Positions 33,814 through 42,508 of a DNA stretch of 48,252 nucleotides are shown here, piece after piece; the first letter of the stretch is position 1; each line of letters begins with the position of its first letter. The DNA lies in NCBI GenBank assembly GCA_031291395.1, contig JARLJD010000216.1, positions 1 through 48,252 on the forward strand. Reading direction: 5' to 3'. A program made the position numbers and the translations under genes. The stretch is from Alphaproteobacteria bacterium. Its GTDB lineage: Bacteria; Pseudomonadota; Alphaproteobacteria; UBA9219. The notes under the pieces are model-generated. The model was not told the DNA's origin, made no database searches, and saw only the letters and a program-made list of their open reading frames with translations.

Positions 33814-34782
33814 TTACCCCGCCCTCATCATCGTGCGGCTGGCGCGGCGTTCGTGGCGGATGAGGGAAAGGCCGGAGGCGACGATGATCGCCGCGCCGCA
33901 AAGCAACCAGACGCTTGGCACATCGCTCCAGATAAGATAGCCGAGCACGGCGCCGAGGATGAGTTCCGAATATTGGAAAGGCGCGACGGACGCCGCCGGA
34001 GCGTTTTTATAAGCCTCGGCCAAAAGCGTCCAACCCGCGCCGCCCAACGCGCCCGATCCGCACAGGGCAAGGAAAATATGCGGCTTCATCGCGACAAATC
34101 CCGTGGCGGCGCAAAGGACAAGCCCGCCCACGGCAAGCGCTGCGCGGGCATAGAACGATGTGCTCTCGCTGCTTTCCTTATCCGCCACGACGCGGAGCAA
34201 AAACATAAGCAGCGCCGAAGCCGCCATATTGCCGAAAAGAAAGAGATAGGGGATCAAACCTCCGCCGTGCGCGGAAAGGGTGGAAGGATTAACGGCGACC
34301 ACGACGCCGACAAAGCCTGCGAATATAGAAGCCGCGCGCTTCCAGCCGAGAGGCTCTTTCAGGAAAACAACCGCCAGAATCGCGACGGCCATCGGCGCCA
34401 TAAAAGAAACCACATACATATTGGCCAGCGGCAGAAGGGGCAGCGCCAGCATCCAGAAAGAAAAAGACGCCACTTGGCACAGGCCGATCGCCAGAAGGCC
34501 AATCGGCCGATGCGGTTGCAACCGGTCAAGCTTTCCCCTTAAAGCCGACGCAAGAAAAATGACCGCCATGCTGCCGACCCCGCAAATCAGCATGATTTGC
34601 CCCATCGGAACGCTCGCCATTCGCGCCAGCTTCAACAGCGCGTCGCTGACTGTCCATAAGACAAAGGCGATCAGGGCTAAGGATGCGGCGCGGGGGTAGT
34701 TGCTAGAGGAAGAAAAGCATCCCCCGCTACATGGCGGGCAGATAACAAACCTTTTGGCAACTAATTGATATATAAGGCGCAT
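33814..34782 (-). CDS. EamA-family (DMT) transporter
   Basis: The 322-residue protein has ten hydrophobic helices and two EamA halves (first near 30-165, second near 180-305; ALPLLPLANMYVVSFMAPMA, VFLKEPLGWKRAASI; APFQYSELILGAVLGYLIWS). It is probably an inner-membrane exporter of metabolites or amino acids. The N-terminal 25 residues (ICPPCSGGCFSSSS) precede the first helix and are encoded by a palindromic, repeat-like stretch, so they may be a recent addition. The ATG overlaps the stop of the upstream AlbA_2 gene by one base (TAATG), indicating coupling. Confidence 0.88.
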   Translation of the reverse strand: MRLIYQLVAKRFVICPPCSGGCFSSSSNYPRAASLALIAFVLWTVSDALLKLARMASVPMGQIMLICGVGSMAVIFLASALRGKLDRLQPHRPIGLLAIGLCQVASFSFWMLALPLLPLANMYVVSFMAPMAVAILAVVFLKEPLGWKRAASIFAGFVGVVVAVNPSTLSAHGGGLIPYLFLFGNMAASALLMFLLRVVADKESSESTSFYARAALAVGGLVLCAATGFVAMKPHIFLALCGSGALGGAGWTLLAEAYKNAPAASVAPFQYSELILGAVLGYLIWSDVPSVWLLCGAAIIVASGLSLIRHERRASRTMMRAG

Positions 34783-36302
34783 TATATATTCCTAAGTTTG
34801 TTATCCAGAACGCCTGATAATAACTCAACCTGTTCCACAGATCGACCAGTCTTAATATAAGCCATATTTCGTTTAGCCCGCCCCGGAAGCGGCTCTAACA
34901 ATCCCTGCTCAACCCATATCCGCAGTAGCTTGGAGGCTCGCAACGTATCTATTTTACTAATTTTACACAAATCGGCATTCGCTATAGGGCCGCGTCGTTC
35001 TACCCAGTCACTTACTTCATTCCAAATAGACGGCCGTTCTGCATTCAACAGCGTAACGACAACACATTCGGACATAAGTTCACTATTCTGACGATATTGC
35101 GGCGGATACAAGTGAGCCGCGTCCATTTGCTCAAACATCATCGGGACGCCTTCATTAAGATCGAAGTTAGGCGGTTTAGGAAAATCTCTGAGTGTTCTCA
35201 CAATCAAAGGGTTGCGGGCATTTGACCCCGCTGTTTTAATGTTTGCCGGGGTAATGGAGCCAGGAAAAACACCGGGACTCTCAATTTCAAGACGATCATC
35301 AAAAATGCGAATAAGAATATCGCGATTAAGTCGATAGTCTCGATGAAGAACCGCGTTAACGATAGCCTCTTTAACAACACGCTCCGGATAACGATGCCGC
35401 GTCTTAAATCCGCTATTTTCAAGTTCCACGCCTTGCGCCAATTCATCAAGAACGGCGCGTACAGTCTCCTCAATAAGGCGAACAAGGGGGCCTCGAAATA
35501 CTCGGGGCGGTTTACGAAAATTCGGCGTTGCAGCCGCCTCAACGGATTTACCTCGATACACCATCAACCGAACTTCCGCGCGCGATCCATGCGCTGCAAG
35601 CAAGCCGCCCGGCTCATCTGCGAAAAGAAGCACAGCCGCTCTGGTTGGCCGCAAGGCGTCTTCAACCCTCAATGCAAGCCCCAACTGAGCCATTTGCTCC
35701 GGCAAAGGCCGCGATCGCCCAAATCCACGCGCGGAAGAAAATTCATCCCATACGGGCGTTTCCAATAAAGACCAATCGACAAAAATCGGTTCCGCTTCAG
35801 CGCTTCTTATTCCTCTGCGATACGAAAGTTCGGTAATTTCAACCGCTGTCATAGGCCGATTGCTTGCCCTCATTCGACACAATGTATTTCCGTCGATAAC
35901 AGAATGAACCTTTCCGCTTTGCAGCACATGCACAACAACTATATGCCCGTCAGTATTGTCTCGAAGGCGGCAGGCAACACGTAGCAAAAGAATGTTATCT
36001 GCTGGAATTGGCGGCATGAATTGCGATGAAATTTTGCGCAATAACTCATCCAACGCCTCAGGGTTTTCTTCTACCCCATACAGCCTAATGTTGCCATTTT
36101 CCTGCTTGTTATCGGCAACTCCAAGAACAAGGCTGCCTCCTTCCGAATTTGCGAAGGCACAAATGGTGTCCAACGCTTTGCTCACCATCTTTCCTGAAAC
36201 GCGCTTAAACTCAAGCCGATGCCCTTCTGGGGTTATCAAAAACTTCCCTATTGTTTCTTTCGCTTCGTCAAAGGAAATTTCGATCATCTGATTCGGTTGC
36301 AT
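34782..36302 (-). CDS. AlbA_2/Schlafen-type ATP-binding protein
   Basis: The 506-residue protein has an N-terminal AlbA_2 domain (about 20-150: LEFKRVSGKMVSKALDTICA, then FANSEGGSLVLGVAD). A RecG-like GHKL ATPase part (about 320-420: PERVVKEAIVNAVLHRDYR, ILIRIFDDRLEIESPGVFPG) and a C-terminal winged helix follow. Such proteins appear near mobile DNA and defence genes and are described loosely as transcription or nucleic-acid-binding ATPases. It begins 4 bp after the secA stop and is more AT-rich than its neighbours, which suggests insertion into the secA transcript. The start at 36302 is chosen over the frame's opening at 36419 inside secA. Confidence 0.85.
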   Translation of the reverse strand: MQPNQMIEISFDEAKETIGKFLITPEGHRLEFKRVSGKMVSKALDTICAFANSEGGSLVLGVADNKQENGNIRLYGVEENPEALDELLRKISSQFMPPIPADNILLLRVACRLRDNTDGHIVVVHVLQSGKVHSVIDGNTLCRMRASNRPMTAVEITELSYRRGIRSAEAEPIFVDWSLLETPVWDEFSSARGFGRSRPLPEQMAQLGLALRVEDALRPTRAAVLLFADEPGGLLAAHGSRAEVRLMVYRGKSVEAAATPNFRKPPRVFRGPLVRLIEETVRAVLDELAQGVELENSGFKTRHRYPERVVKEAIVNAVLHRDYRLNRDILIRIFDDRLEIESPGVFPGSITPANIKTAGSNARNPLIVRTLRDFPKPPNFDLNEGVPMMFEQMDAAHLYPPQYRQNSELMSECVVVTLLNAERPSIWNEVSDWVERRGPIANADLCKISKIDTLRASKLLRIWVEQGLLEPLPGRAKRNMAYIKTGRSVEQVELLSGVLDNKLRNI

Positions 36303-36306
36303 ATCG

Positions 36307-39063
36307 TTACCGCGTTGCTCCGTGGCAATGCTTGTATTTCTTGCCCGATCCGCAGGGGCATGGGGCGTTGCGGGGGGTGTCACCCCATGTTTGGGAATCG
36401 TCTGGATTAAACGCCGCATGCTGCACCGGCTGCGCCGCGATGTGATGCGCGGCGGAAGAAGGATGCCGCAGAATCATGCCAGCGGGCAGCGGCTCGTTGC
36501 CGAAGGGGTTGGCTCCCATTGCTTCGGTGTCGGCGCCGCTCAGCTCTTGCATCGCGGCGCGGTTGCGTTCCATGATTTCCTCAAGCGAGGGCAGACGCAT
36601 GCCCGCCTGCATCAGGGATTTGGTCACCTGTTCGCGAATTTCGATCAGCATTAGCTGGAACAGGCCGAACGCCTCGCGGCTGTATTCGTTCAGCGGGTCG
36701 CGTTGCCCATAGCCGCGCAGATGGATGCCTTGCCGAAGCTGATCCAGCGCCAGCAAATGATCCTTCCACACCTGATCGAGCGTGCCGAGCAAAGCCGCTT
36801 TTTCCGTGTGGCGCATCGCGCCTTCTTCGATGATCGATGTTTTTTCCTTGATCTTTTCCTCAGCCGCTTTCCTGATGCGTTCCTCGATCTCGATTTCGGC
36901 GATATTGTTTTCCGCCGCCCATGCCTCGATCGGCATGTCGAGCGCGAGAATGTCCTTGACGCGTTCTTTAAGGCCGGAAATGTCCCATTGTTCGACATAG
37001 GAATGGGGGGGGATTGCGCGGGTCACGAAATCGTGAATGACTTCCTCGCGCAGATCGCGGATGATGTCCGCGACATCGGCCGCCGCCATGATGTCGCGGC
37101 GTTGTTCATAGATGACCTTGCGCTGGTCGTTCATGATGTTGTCGTATTTCAGCAAATTCTTGCGCATGTCGAAATTGCGGCTTTCGACTTTTTCCTGCGC
37201 CTTGGCCAAAGCCGACGAAATCCACGGATGTGCAATTTTTTCGCCGTTGCGCAAGCCAAGTTTGGCCAAAATCGCCTGCGTTTGATTGTGCGTGCCGAAA
37301 ATGCGCATCAGATCGTCTTCAAGCGACAGGAAGAAAATCGACGCGCCCGGGTCGCCCTGACGCCCCGAACGACCGCGCAGCTGGTTGTCGATGCGGCGCG
37401 ATTCGTGGCGTTCGGTGCCGATCACGAACAGGCCGCCCGCTTCGCGCACTTTTTCGCGGGCCTGCTCAATCTCCGCGCGCAAGGCCGCGACGGTGGCCTC
37501 ATCCGGCTCGCCCTCGGCGGAAAGCTCGGCCAAACGCGCGTCGAAATTGCCGCCGAGCTGAATATCCGTGCCGCGTCCCGCCATGTTGGTCGCGATCGTC
37601 ACCGCGCCCGGACGCCCCGCTTGCGCGATGATCGAAGCTTCGGAATCATGGAAACGCGCGTTCAAAACATTATGCGGAATGCCTTTTTTCTTGAGAACCT
37701 CCGACAAAATTTCCGACTTTTCGATCGAAACGGTTCCGACCAACGTCGGCTGGCCGCGCTTGAGGCAATCGGCGATGCGCTTGACGATCGCGTCGTTCTT
37801 TTCCGCCATCGTGCCATAGACTTCGTCGTTCATGTCGTCGCGCTTGACCGGCACGTTGGTTGGGATTTCAACGACTTCAAGATTGTAAATCTCGGCGAAT
37901 TCCGGCGCTTCGGTCAAAGCGGTGCCGGTCATGCCGGAAAGCTTGGGGTAAAGGCGGAAATAATTCTGGAAGGTGATGCTGGCCAGCGTCTGGTTTTCGC
38001 GCTGGATCGTGACATGTTCTTTGGCTTCCAGCGCCTGATGCAACCCGTCGGAATAACGGCGGCCTTCCATCATGCGGCCCGTGAATTCGTCGATGATGAC
38101 GACCTTGTCGTCCTTGACGATGTAATCGACGTCACGCGTAAACATGGTGCGCGCGCGCAAGGCCTGATTGACGTGATGCACGATCGTAACGTTGGCGGGA
38201 TCGTAAAGCCCGCCGCCGGGGGTCAGTAAATCGGCATCGGCTAGCAGCTGTTCGATTTTCTCATTGCCCTCTTCGGTCAGGACGACCGTTTTGGCCTTTT
38301 CGTCTTTTTCATAATCCGTTTCCGCCAATCGCGGGATGATTTCATCGACCCGCATATAAAGTTCCGAGGAATCCTCGGCGGGGCCGGAGATAATCAAAGG
38401 CGTCCGCGCCTCGTCGATCAAAATGCTGTCGACTTCGTCGACGATCGCGAAATTGAACGGCCTTTGCACAAGATCGCCTTGCATGAACTTCATATTGTCG
38501 CGCAGGTAATCGAAGCCGAATTCGTTGTTGGTGCCATAGGTGACATCGGCCGCATAGGCCGCGCGGCGCTCGTTGTCGTCAAGCCCGTGTACGATGCAAC
38601 CGACAGTCAAACCAAGAAAATTGTGAATCCGCCCCATCCAGGCGCTGTCGCGCTTGGCCAGATAATCGTTGACCGTGACGACATGCACGCCTTTGCCGGT
38701 CAGCGCGTTCAAATAGCCAGCAATCACAGCGACCAGCGTTTTACCCTCGCCCGTCTTCATTTCGGCTATTTTGCCCTGATGCAAAACCATACCGCCGCGC
38801 ATCTGCGCGTCGAACGCTCTTTGCCCCAGAATGCGAATCGCCGCTTCTCGCACCACGGCAAAGGCCTCTGGCAATAAAGCGTCGAGTTTCTCGCCTTTCG
38901 TTAATCTTTCGCGAAATTCCGCAGTCTTGGCGCGCAAAGCATCGTCGGAAAGAGCCTTGATCTGCGGCTCCAGCGCATTGATGCGCGCGATAACCGGCGT
39001 TTGGGCATGTAAAACGCGATCATTATGAGAGCCGAACAGCTTACGCGCGAGGGAAGTGATCAT
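36307..39063 (-). CDS. secA: Protein translocase ATPase SecA
   Basis: The 918-residue ATPase drives protein export through SecYEG. Walker A is [12 protein letters not shown] and Walker [15 protein letters not shown]. The nucleotide-binding fold 2 contains [11 protein letters not shown] and [13 protein letters not shown], and [13 protein letters not shown] is motif VI. The C-terminal zinc tail is [18 protein letters not shown]. The start [11 protein letters not shown] is canonical, but a heptanucleotide repeat fills the leader up to the ATG and no Shine-Dalgarno sequence is visible. Confidence 0.98.
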   Translation of the reverse strand: MITSLARKLFGSHNDRVLHAQTPVIARINALEPQIKALSDDALRAKTAEFRERLTKGEKLDALLPEAFAVVREAAIRILGQRAFDAQMRGGMVLHQGKIAEMKTGEGKTLVAVIAGYLNALTGKGVHVVTVNDYLAKRDSAWMGRIHNFLGLTVGCIVHGLDDNERRAAYAADVTYGTNNEFGFDYLRDNMKFMQGDLVQRPFNFAIVDEVDSILIDEARTPLIISGPAEDSSELYMRVDEIIPRLAETDYEKDEKAKTVVLTEEGNEKIEQLLADADLLTPGGGLYDPANVTIVHHVNQALRARTMFTRDVDYIVKDDKVVIIDEFTGRMMEGRRYSDGLHQALEAKEHVTIQRENQTLASITFQNYFRLYPKLSGMTGTALTEAPEFAEIYNLEVVEIPTNVPVKRDDMNDEVYGTMAEKNDAIVKRIADCLKRGQPTLVGTVSIEKSEILSEVLKKKGIPHNVLNARFHDSEASIIAQAGRPGAVTIATNMAGRGTDIQLGGNFDARLAELSAEGEPDEATVAALRAEIEQAREKVREAGGLFVIGTERHESRRIDNQLRGRSGRQGDPGASIFFLSLEDDLMRIFGTHNQTQAILAKLGLRNGEKIAHPWISSALAKAQEKVESRNFDMRKNLLKYDNIMNDQRKVIYEQRRDIMAAADVADIIRDLREEVIHDFVTRAIPPHSYVEQWDISGLKERVKDILALDMPIEAWAAENNIAEIEIEERIRKAAEEKIKEKTSIIEEGAMRHTEKAALLGTLDQVWKDHLLALDQLRQGIHLRGYGQRDPLNEYSREAFGLFQLMLIEIREQVTKSLMQAGMRLPSLEEIMERNRAAMQELSGADTEAMGANPFGNEPLPAGMILRHPSSAAHHIAAQPVQHAAFNPDDSQTWGDTPRNAPCPCGSGKKYKHCHGATR

Positions 39064-39097
39064 CAGGGGTCAGGGGTCAGGGGTCAGGGGTCAGGGG
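39063..39097. repeat. Heptanucleotide tandem repeat at the secA start
   Basis: Five copies of TCAGGGG (7 bp) lie immediately upstream of the secA ATG; on the coding strand they read as CCCCTGA repeats. The rest of 39098-39256 is AT-rich with no gene. Confidence 0.95.
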
Positions 39098-39256
39098 AAA
39101 CATTCCCTGAGCTTGTGCCTACTAAATGGCGGTTTTGGGGTGAAAATGCAAGGGAGGATAGGGAATTGAAGGGCAAGAAAGGGAAAGAACAAGAATATAG
39201 AGGCGATTTATTTTTTTTCCCTGTTACCCTCATTCCCTTAAAAGACCCCCTTCTAT

Positions 39257-40480
39257 TTACTTCACCGACCCCTTCGTCCCCTGAACAATCCAAACCCCGC
39301 CGTCTTGCTGGATGGCGGTGATGTTGCCGATGCCGGGCAGTTTATCGCCCACCTTAAGTTGTTTCAGGTCGGGAGAGGTCGGGCTGGTTGCAACCCATGC
39401 TTGCCCGGGCGTCGCGGCGCGCAGAACCCATTTGTTTTCGACCGTGGCTTCGCGCGGCGCTTTTTTAACATGCTTAACATGCCGCGAAACGGCGGTTTGA
39501 CTATGCTCTTTGTGCGTTTTGTGGGCGTGGCGCGATGATGCCGCCACCGATGGCTTTGACACAAGCACGGGGCTTTCGGGTCTTAGCGATGTGACAGGGG
39601 CAGCTTCCGGATATTTTGCGTTGAGATCCGCAAGCTGCTGTTGCAGCTTGTCAATCTGATCCTGCAAATCCTTGACGCTGGGGGTTGAAGAAGCGCCGAC
39701 GTTCGCCGTTGCGATGGCGCTCGTCATCTGTCCCAATTGCTGGTTAATCTGATCCAAAGCATTTTTCAGCTTGTCAACGCGTGCGGCCAGCGTCTCGATG
39801 CGGGAATCCGTCGATTCGCCGTTCAAGGCCGCAGGAGCCAGCGGGGATAGAACCGGCGCCGAAGCCGCCGCAACGGGCGACGGCGCAACAGCGGGAGATA
39901 CGGGAATGGCCGGCTTCACTGGCGCGGGAGCCGTTGCTTCAGGCAACGGTTTTTGACTTTCGGTTGCATCTTTCGGTTGCAACGCAGCAGCAAGGATTGA
40001 CTCAGGTTCGGACGCAGAAGGCTTGCTGTTTGCAACATCTGGCGCAACGCCCGAAACGGGAGAGGGCAAAGCCCCTGCTAACGGCGCTTTCTCCTCAACC
40101 GACGCTGTTCTGGGGGCAACCGGAAGGACGGCAGGTTTTTGCGCGTCGGAAACTGTGGCGGGCAAGGGCATTGCCGCAGGCGCTAGAGGAGAAGGGGGCG
40201 TTGGGGGCGATAGGCTCCCGAGCTGCCACCATGCTACGCCGCCCAGCAGCACAAGACCGCCAACCGCCGCCGCAATCGGCAAAATCGGCGAACGCCGCGC
40301 GGTTTTGGATTCCTCGTCCTTTTCGCCTTCGAGCGGATATGACGCCGCGTGATCGGCAGAATCGGGATCGCCATATTCGAATTCGGAAGGCGCCTCGTGC
40401 ACGGCCTCGCTTTCGGGACGCAAGACTTCGTCATGCCCTGCTTCATGATCGGGTGGTTCTGAACCAAAAGTATCGGTCAT
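39257..40480 (-). CDS. Type IVB secretion protein DotF/IcmG-like
   Basis: The 407-residue protein has an acidic cytoplasmic N-terminus, one membrane helix (about 66-88) and a long Pro/Ala-rich periplasmic linker. A coiled coil follows (about 225-285: RIETLAARVDKLKNALDQIN; LQDQIDKLQQQLADLNAKY). The C-terminal domain (VLRAATPGQAWVATSPTS, VGDKLPGIGNITAIQQDGG) matches the DotF/IcmG and TraP type ending. DotF is an inner-membrane part of the Dot/Icm core that contacts DotG. Family assignment is by architecture and C-terminal pattern. It is transcribed away from the MAPEG and dotH-dotG genes. Confidence 0.6.
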   Translation of the reverse strand: MTDTFGSEPPDHEAGHDEVLRPESEAVHEAPSEFEYGDPDSADHAASYPLEGEKDEESKTARRSPILPIAAAVGGLVLLGGVAWWQLGSLSPPTPPSPLAPAAMPLPATVSDAQKPAVLPVAPRTASVEEKAPLAGALPSPVSGVAPDVANSKPSASEPESILAAALQPKDATESQKPLPEATAPAPVKPAIPVSPAVAPSPVAAASAPVLSPLAPAALNGESTDSRIETLAARVDKLKNALDQINQQLGQMTSAIATANVGASSTPSVKDLQDQIDKLQQQLADLNAKYPEAAPVTSLRPESPVLVSKPSVAASSRHAHKTHKEHSQTAVSRHVKHVKKAPREATVENKWVLRAATPGQAWVATSPTSPDLKQLKVGDKLPGIGNITAIQQDGGVWIVQGTKGSVK

Positions 40481-40714
40481 CGCTTAACTCCTGTGATTTT
40501 CGCTGGATCAGGCGGTTTAGAAAGGATTCCTGAGAAACGGACTGCGCAGCCCCCGATCTTCGCGAGATTTTGCCCTTACGCAAGCGGGGAGACAAGCTTT
40601 TTCGATGCAAGAATTCCGAAGCTTGAATATCCGCAATTCCAGACCGGCGCAGGTTTCAGTCTATGTAACGCTTTTCAAAACTTTTGTATCGAAAAAAAGA
40701 TGATCCATTCCTTA

Positions 40715-41143
40715 CTAATGCGTCAGCATAGGCACCCAATAAAGACAGAGACAAATGAAGCTGGCGATTGTCAGAACCAGATAAGTTAGTTGCGCTCCCA
40801 GAAAACGCAACGCATCGGCGCCGTGAATAAAATTGCTGCCGAAAGCATGCATCAGCCGCGCGGCGACCAGAGCGGCGCCAAGTCCATGTATGACAGCCGC
40901 CGGCGCCCCGCCGGATTCGGCCAAGCCTATCAAAAGCAGCGTAAGCGGAACGTAATCGGTAAAACTGCCGACGAGCGCCTCGGCGCGGCGCAAGGCTTGT
41001 GCGGCGCTGGAAGCACGGGCAGGATCGCCCGATACACCTTGACTTGCCGCCTTGATCCAGCTCTTCGTCATGTTGAAGGAAAGCACGACCAGAAACAGCC
41101 CCAGAAGACCAGCGTAAAGCGAGGTAATGTGAAAAGACGCCAT
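40715..41143 (-). CDS. MAPEG family membrane protein
   Basis: The 142-residue protein has four helices and the MAPEG pattern (SLYAGLLGLFLVVLSFNMTK; RRAEALVGSFTDYVPLTLLL; HGLGAALVAARLMHAFG). Family members include glutathione- and lipid-related membrane enzymes. Bacterial copies are mostly uncharacterised. It lies between the DotF-like and DotH genes, but nothing links it to secretion. The 40481-40714 gap shows no gene. Confidence 0.85.
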   Translation of the reverse strand: MASFHITSLYAGLLGLFLVVLSFNMTKSWIKAASQGVSGDPARASSAAQALRRAEALVGSFTDYVPLTLLLIGLAESGGAPAAVIHGLGAALVAARLMHAFGSNFIHGADALRFLGAQLTYLVLTIASFICLCLYWVPMLTH

Positions 41144-41340
41144 TTAATCACCTATCTTATGGTTAATTTTTGAGCGGGATGAGACGAAAAAGCCACAGAT
41201 TTTCTTGCAGAACTTTTTTGTCACGAAGAGACTTGAATTGTGAAGATATTTGAAGTTATAAACTTACTATTAACTTTCATATGATCAAACATTAGTTCGG
41301 ACAGATAGTCTATTTGATTCGGGGATGTTCTTTGCGTTAC

Positions 41341-42504
41341 ATGTTAACACACTTCCGGTTTCGTCCGGTTTCTCGTTCCCTCTTGGCCGTTGGCGCCTTG
41401 TTGGCTCTGGCAGGGGTTCCGGCGTATGCCGCCGATGTCGGCGCTGTCGCGCCTGCAGCTGTTCCTGCGGCGCAAGCCGTCGTGACGGGACAAGGACAGG
41501 CGGTTTATCCCATGGCGGCTCCCGCGGCAACGTCCGCGAAGAGCGTGCCAACGACAGTCGATCCGCCGACCTTGGCTGCGCCTGCGTCGGCGATGTCCGG
41601 AATCAACATTCCTTCTCCGCCGCCGCCCTCGGCTTTTTCGTCGGACGCCAATCAGTTGGCGGCACAGGCCGAGCAGGCTGCGTTGCAAGCGCAAGCGCAG
41701 GCTGACGCCGATCAGCACAAACGCGAGACGGAGCACAATGAAAAATCTTATGACAAGGCCGCAACGGGCCTGATGCCGCTGTCGCCCGATCAGGTGCGCG
41801 ATTTCATGCACCGGTTGGAGCAAACGCAAAACGCGGCGCAAATGCCTTATGAAGGGACGCCCAAAGGGGAAACGCGCATCGCGACGATATCGCTCGCGCC
41901 GGGTGTCGAACCGCCGCAGGTCAATCTTGCCTCCGGCTATGTCACCACGATCGAACTGGTCGACGTTACTGGCGCGCCGTGGCCGATACTGGATGTCGGC
42001 GTTGGTGGCAATTTTGAGGTTTCCCCGACTCAGGCTGGATCGCATGTCGTGCGTGTGATGCCTTTGACCCGTGTCGGTACCGGCAATTTGTCGATTTTAC
42101 TCAAGGATTTGCCGACGCCGGTGATTTTCCGCCTCGCGGCGGGCGGCCCGACGGTCGATTTGCTCTATGACGGGCGCATCGGCAAGGTCGGTCCCGAGGC
42201 AAAGCCGCAAATCATCAACCGCCCGCGGCTGGAGGCGGGCGACGATACCTTAACGATGATCCTTGAAAACGCGCCGCCGCCCTCTGCCAAGCGCGTCAAG
42301 ATCGGCGGCCTCGACGCTCGCACCAAGGCATGGGAGATCGGCGACAAGGTCTATGTGCGCACGCCCCTTACTCTGCTATCGCCAGCATGGAACGCCAGCG
42401 AAGCTTCGGGCGACGGCACGACGGTTTACGAAATAGGCAATGCGCCCGTTCTCTTGTTGTCCGATAACGGATCCATGGTGCGCGCACTCATTTCACGGGA
42501 CTAA
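41341..42504 (+). CDS. dotH: Type IVB secretion outer-membrane core protein DotH/IcmK
   Basis: The 387-residue protein has a signal peptide (SRSLLAVGALLALAGVPAYA, cleavage before ADVG). An Ala/Gln-rich helical segment (about 100-140) and a conserved C-terminal region follow. The latter includes SPDQVRDFMHRLEQTQ, ISLAPGVEPPQVNLASGYVT, GAPWPILDVGVGGNFEVSP and PTPVIFRLAAGGPTVDLLYD, the DotH/IcmK signature. DotH, DotC and DotD form the outer ring of the Dot/Icm or I-type conjugation apparatus; DotC and DotD are not in this window. ATG 41341 is chosen; the ribosome site is weak. dotG follows 4 bp later. Confidence 0.88.
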   Translation: MLTHFRFRPVSRSLLAVGALLALAGVPAYAADVGAVAPAAVPAAQAVVTGQGQAVYPMAAPAATSAKSVPTTVDPPTLAAPASAMSGINIPSPPPPSAFSSDANQLAAQAEQAALQAQAQADADQHKRETEHNEKSYDKAATGLMPLSPDQVRDFMHRLEQTQNAAQMPYEGTPKGETRIATISLAPGVEPPQVNLASGYVTTIELVDVTGAPWPILDVGVGGNFEVSPTQAGSHVVRVMPLTRVGTGNLSILLKDLPTPVIFRLAAGGPTVDLLYDGRIGKVGPEAKPQIINRPRLEAGDDTLTMILENAPPPSAKRVKIGGLDARTKAWEIGDKVYVRTPLTLLSPAWNASEASGDGTTVYEIGNAPVLLLSDNGSMVRALISRD

Positions 42505-42508
42505 GATC

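Noticed and set aside
36703-38229. A 508-codon open frame antisense to secA
   Set aside because: It lies wholly inside secA on the other strand, has the composition of a shadow frame in GC-rich DNA, and shows no family motif.
39257-40480. SPOR- or TonB-like reading of the 407-residue Pro/Ala-rich protein
   Set aside because: A single membrane helix with a Pro-rich linker is also seen in SPOR and TonB proteins, but the C-terminal GQAWV...VGDKLPGIGNI pattern and the neighbouring DotH-DotG fit DotF/IcmG better.
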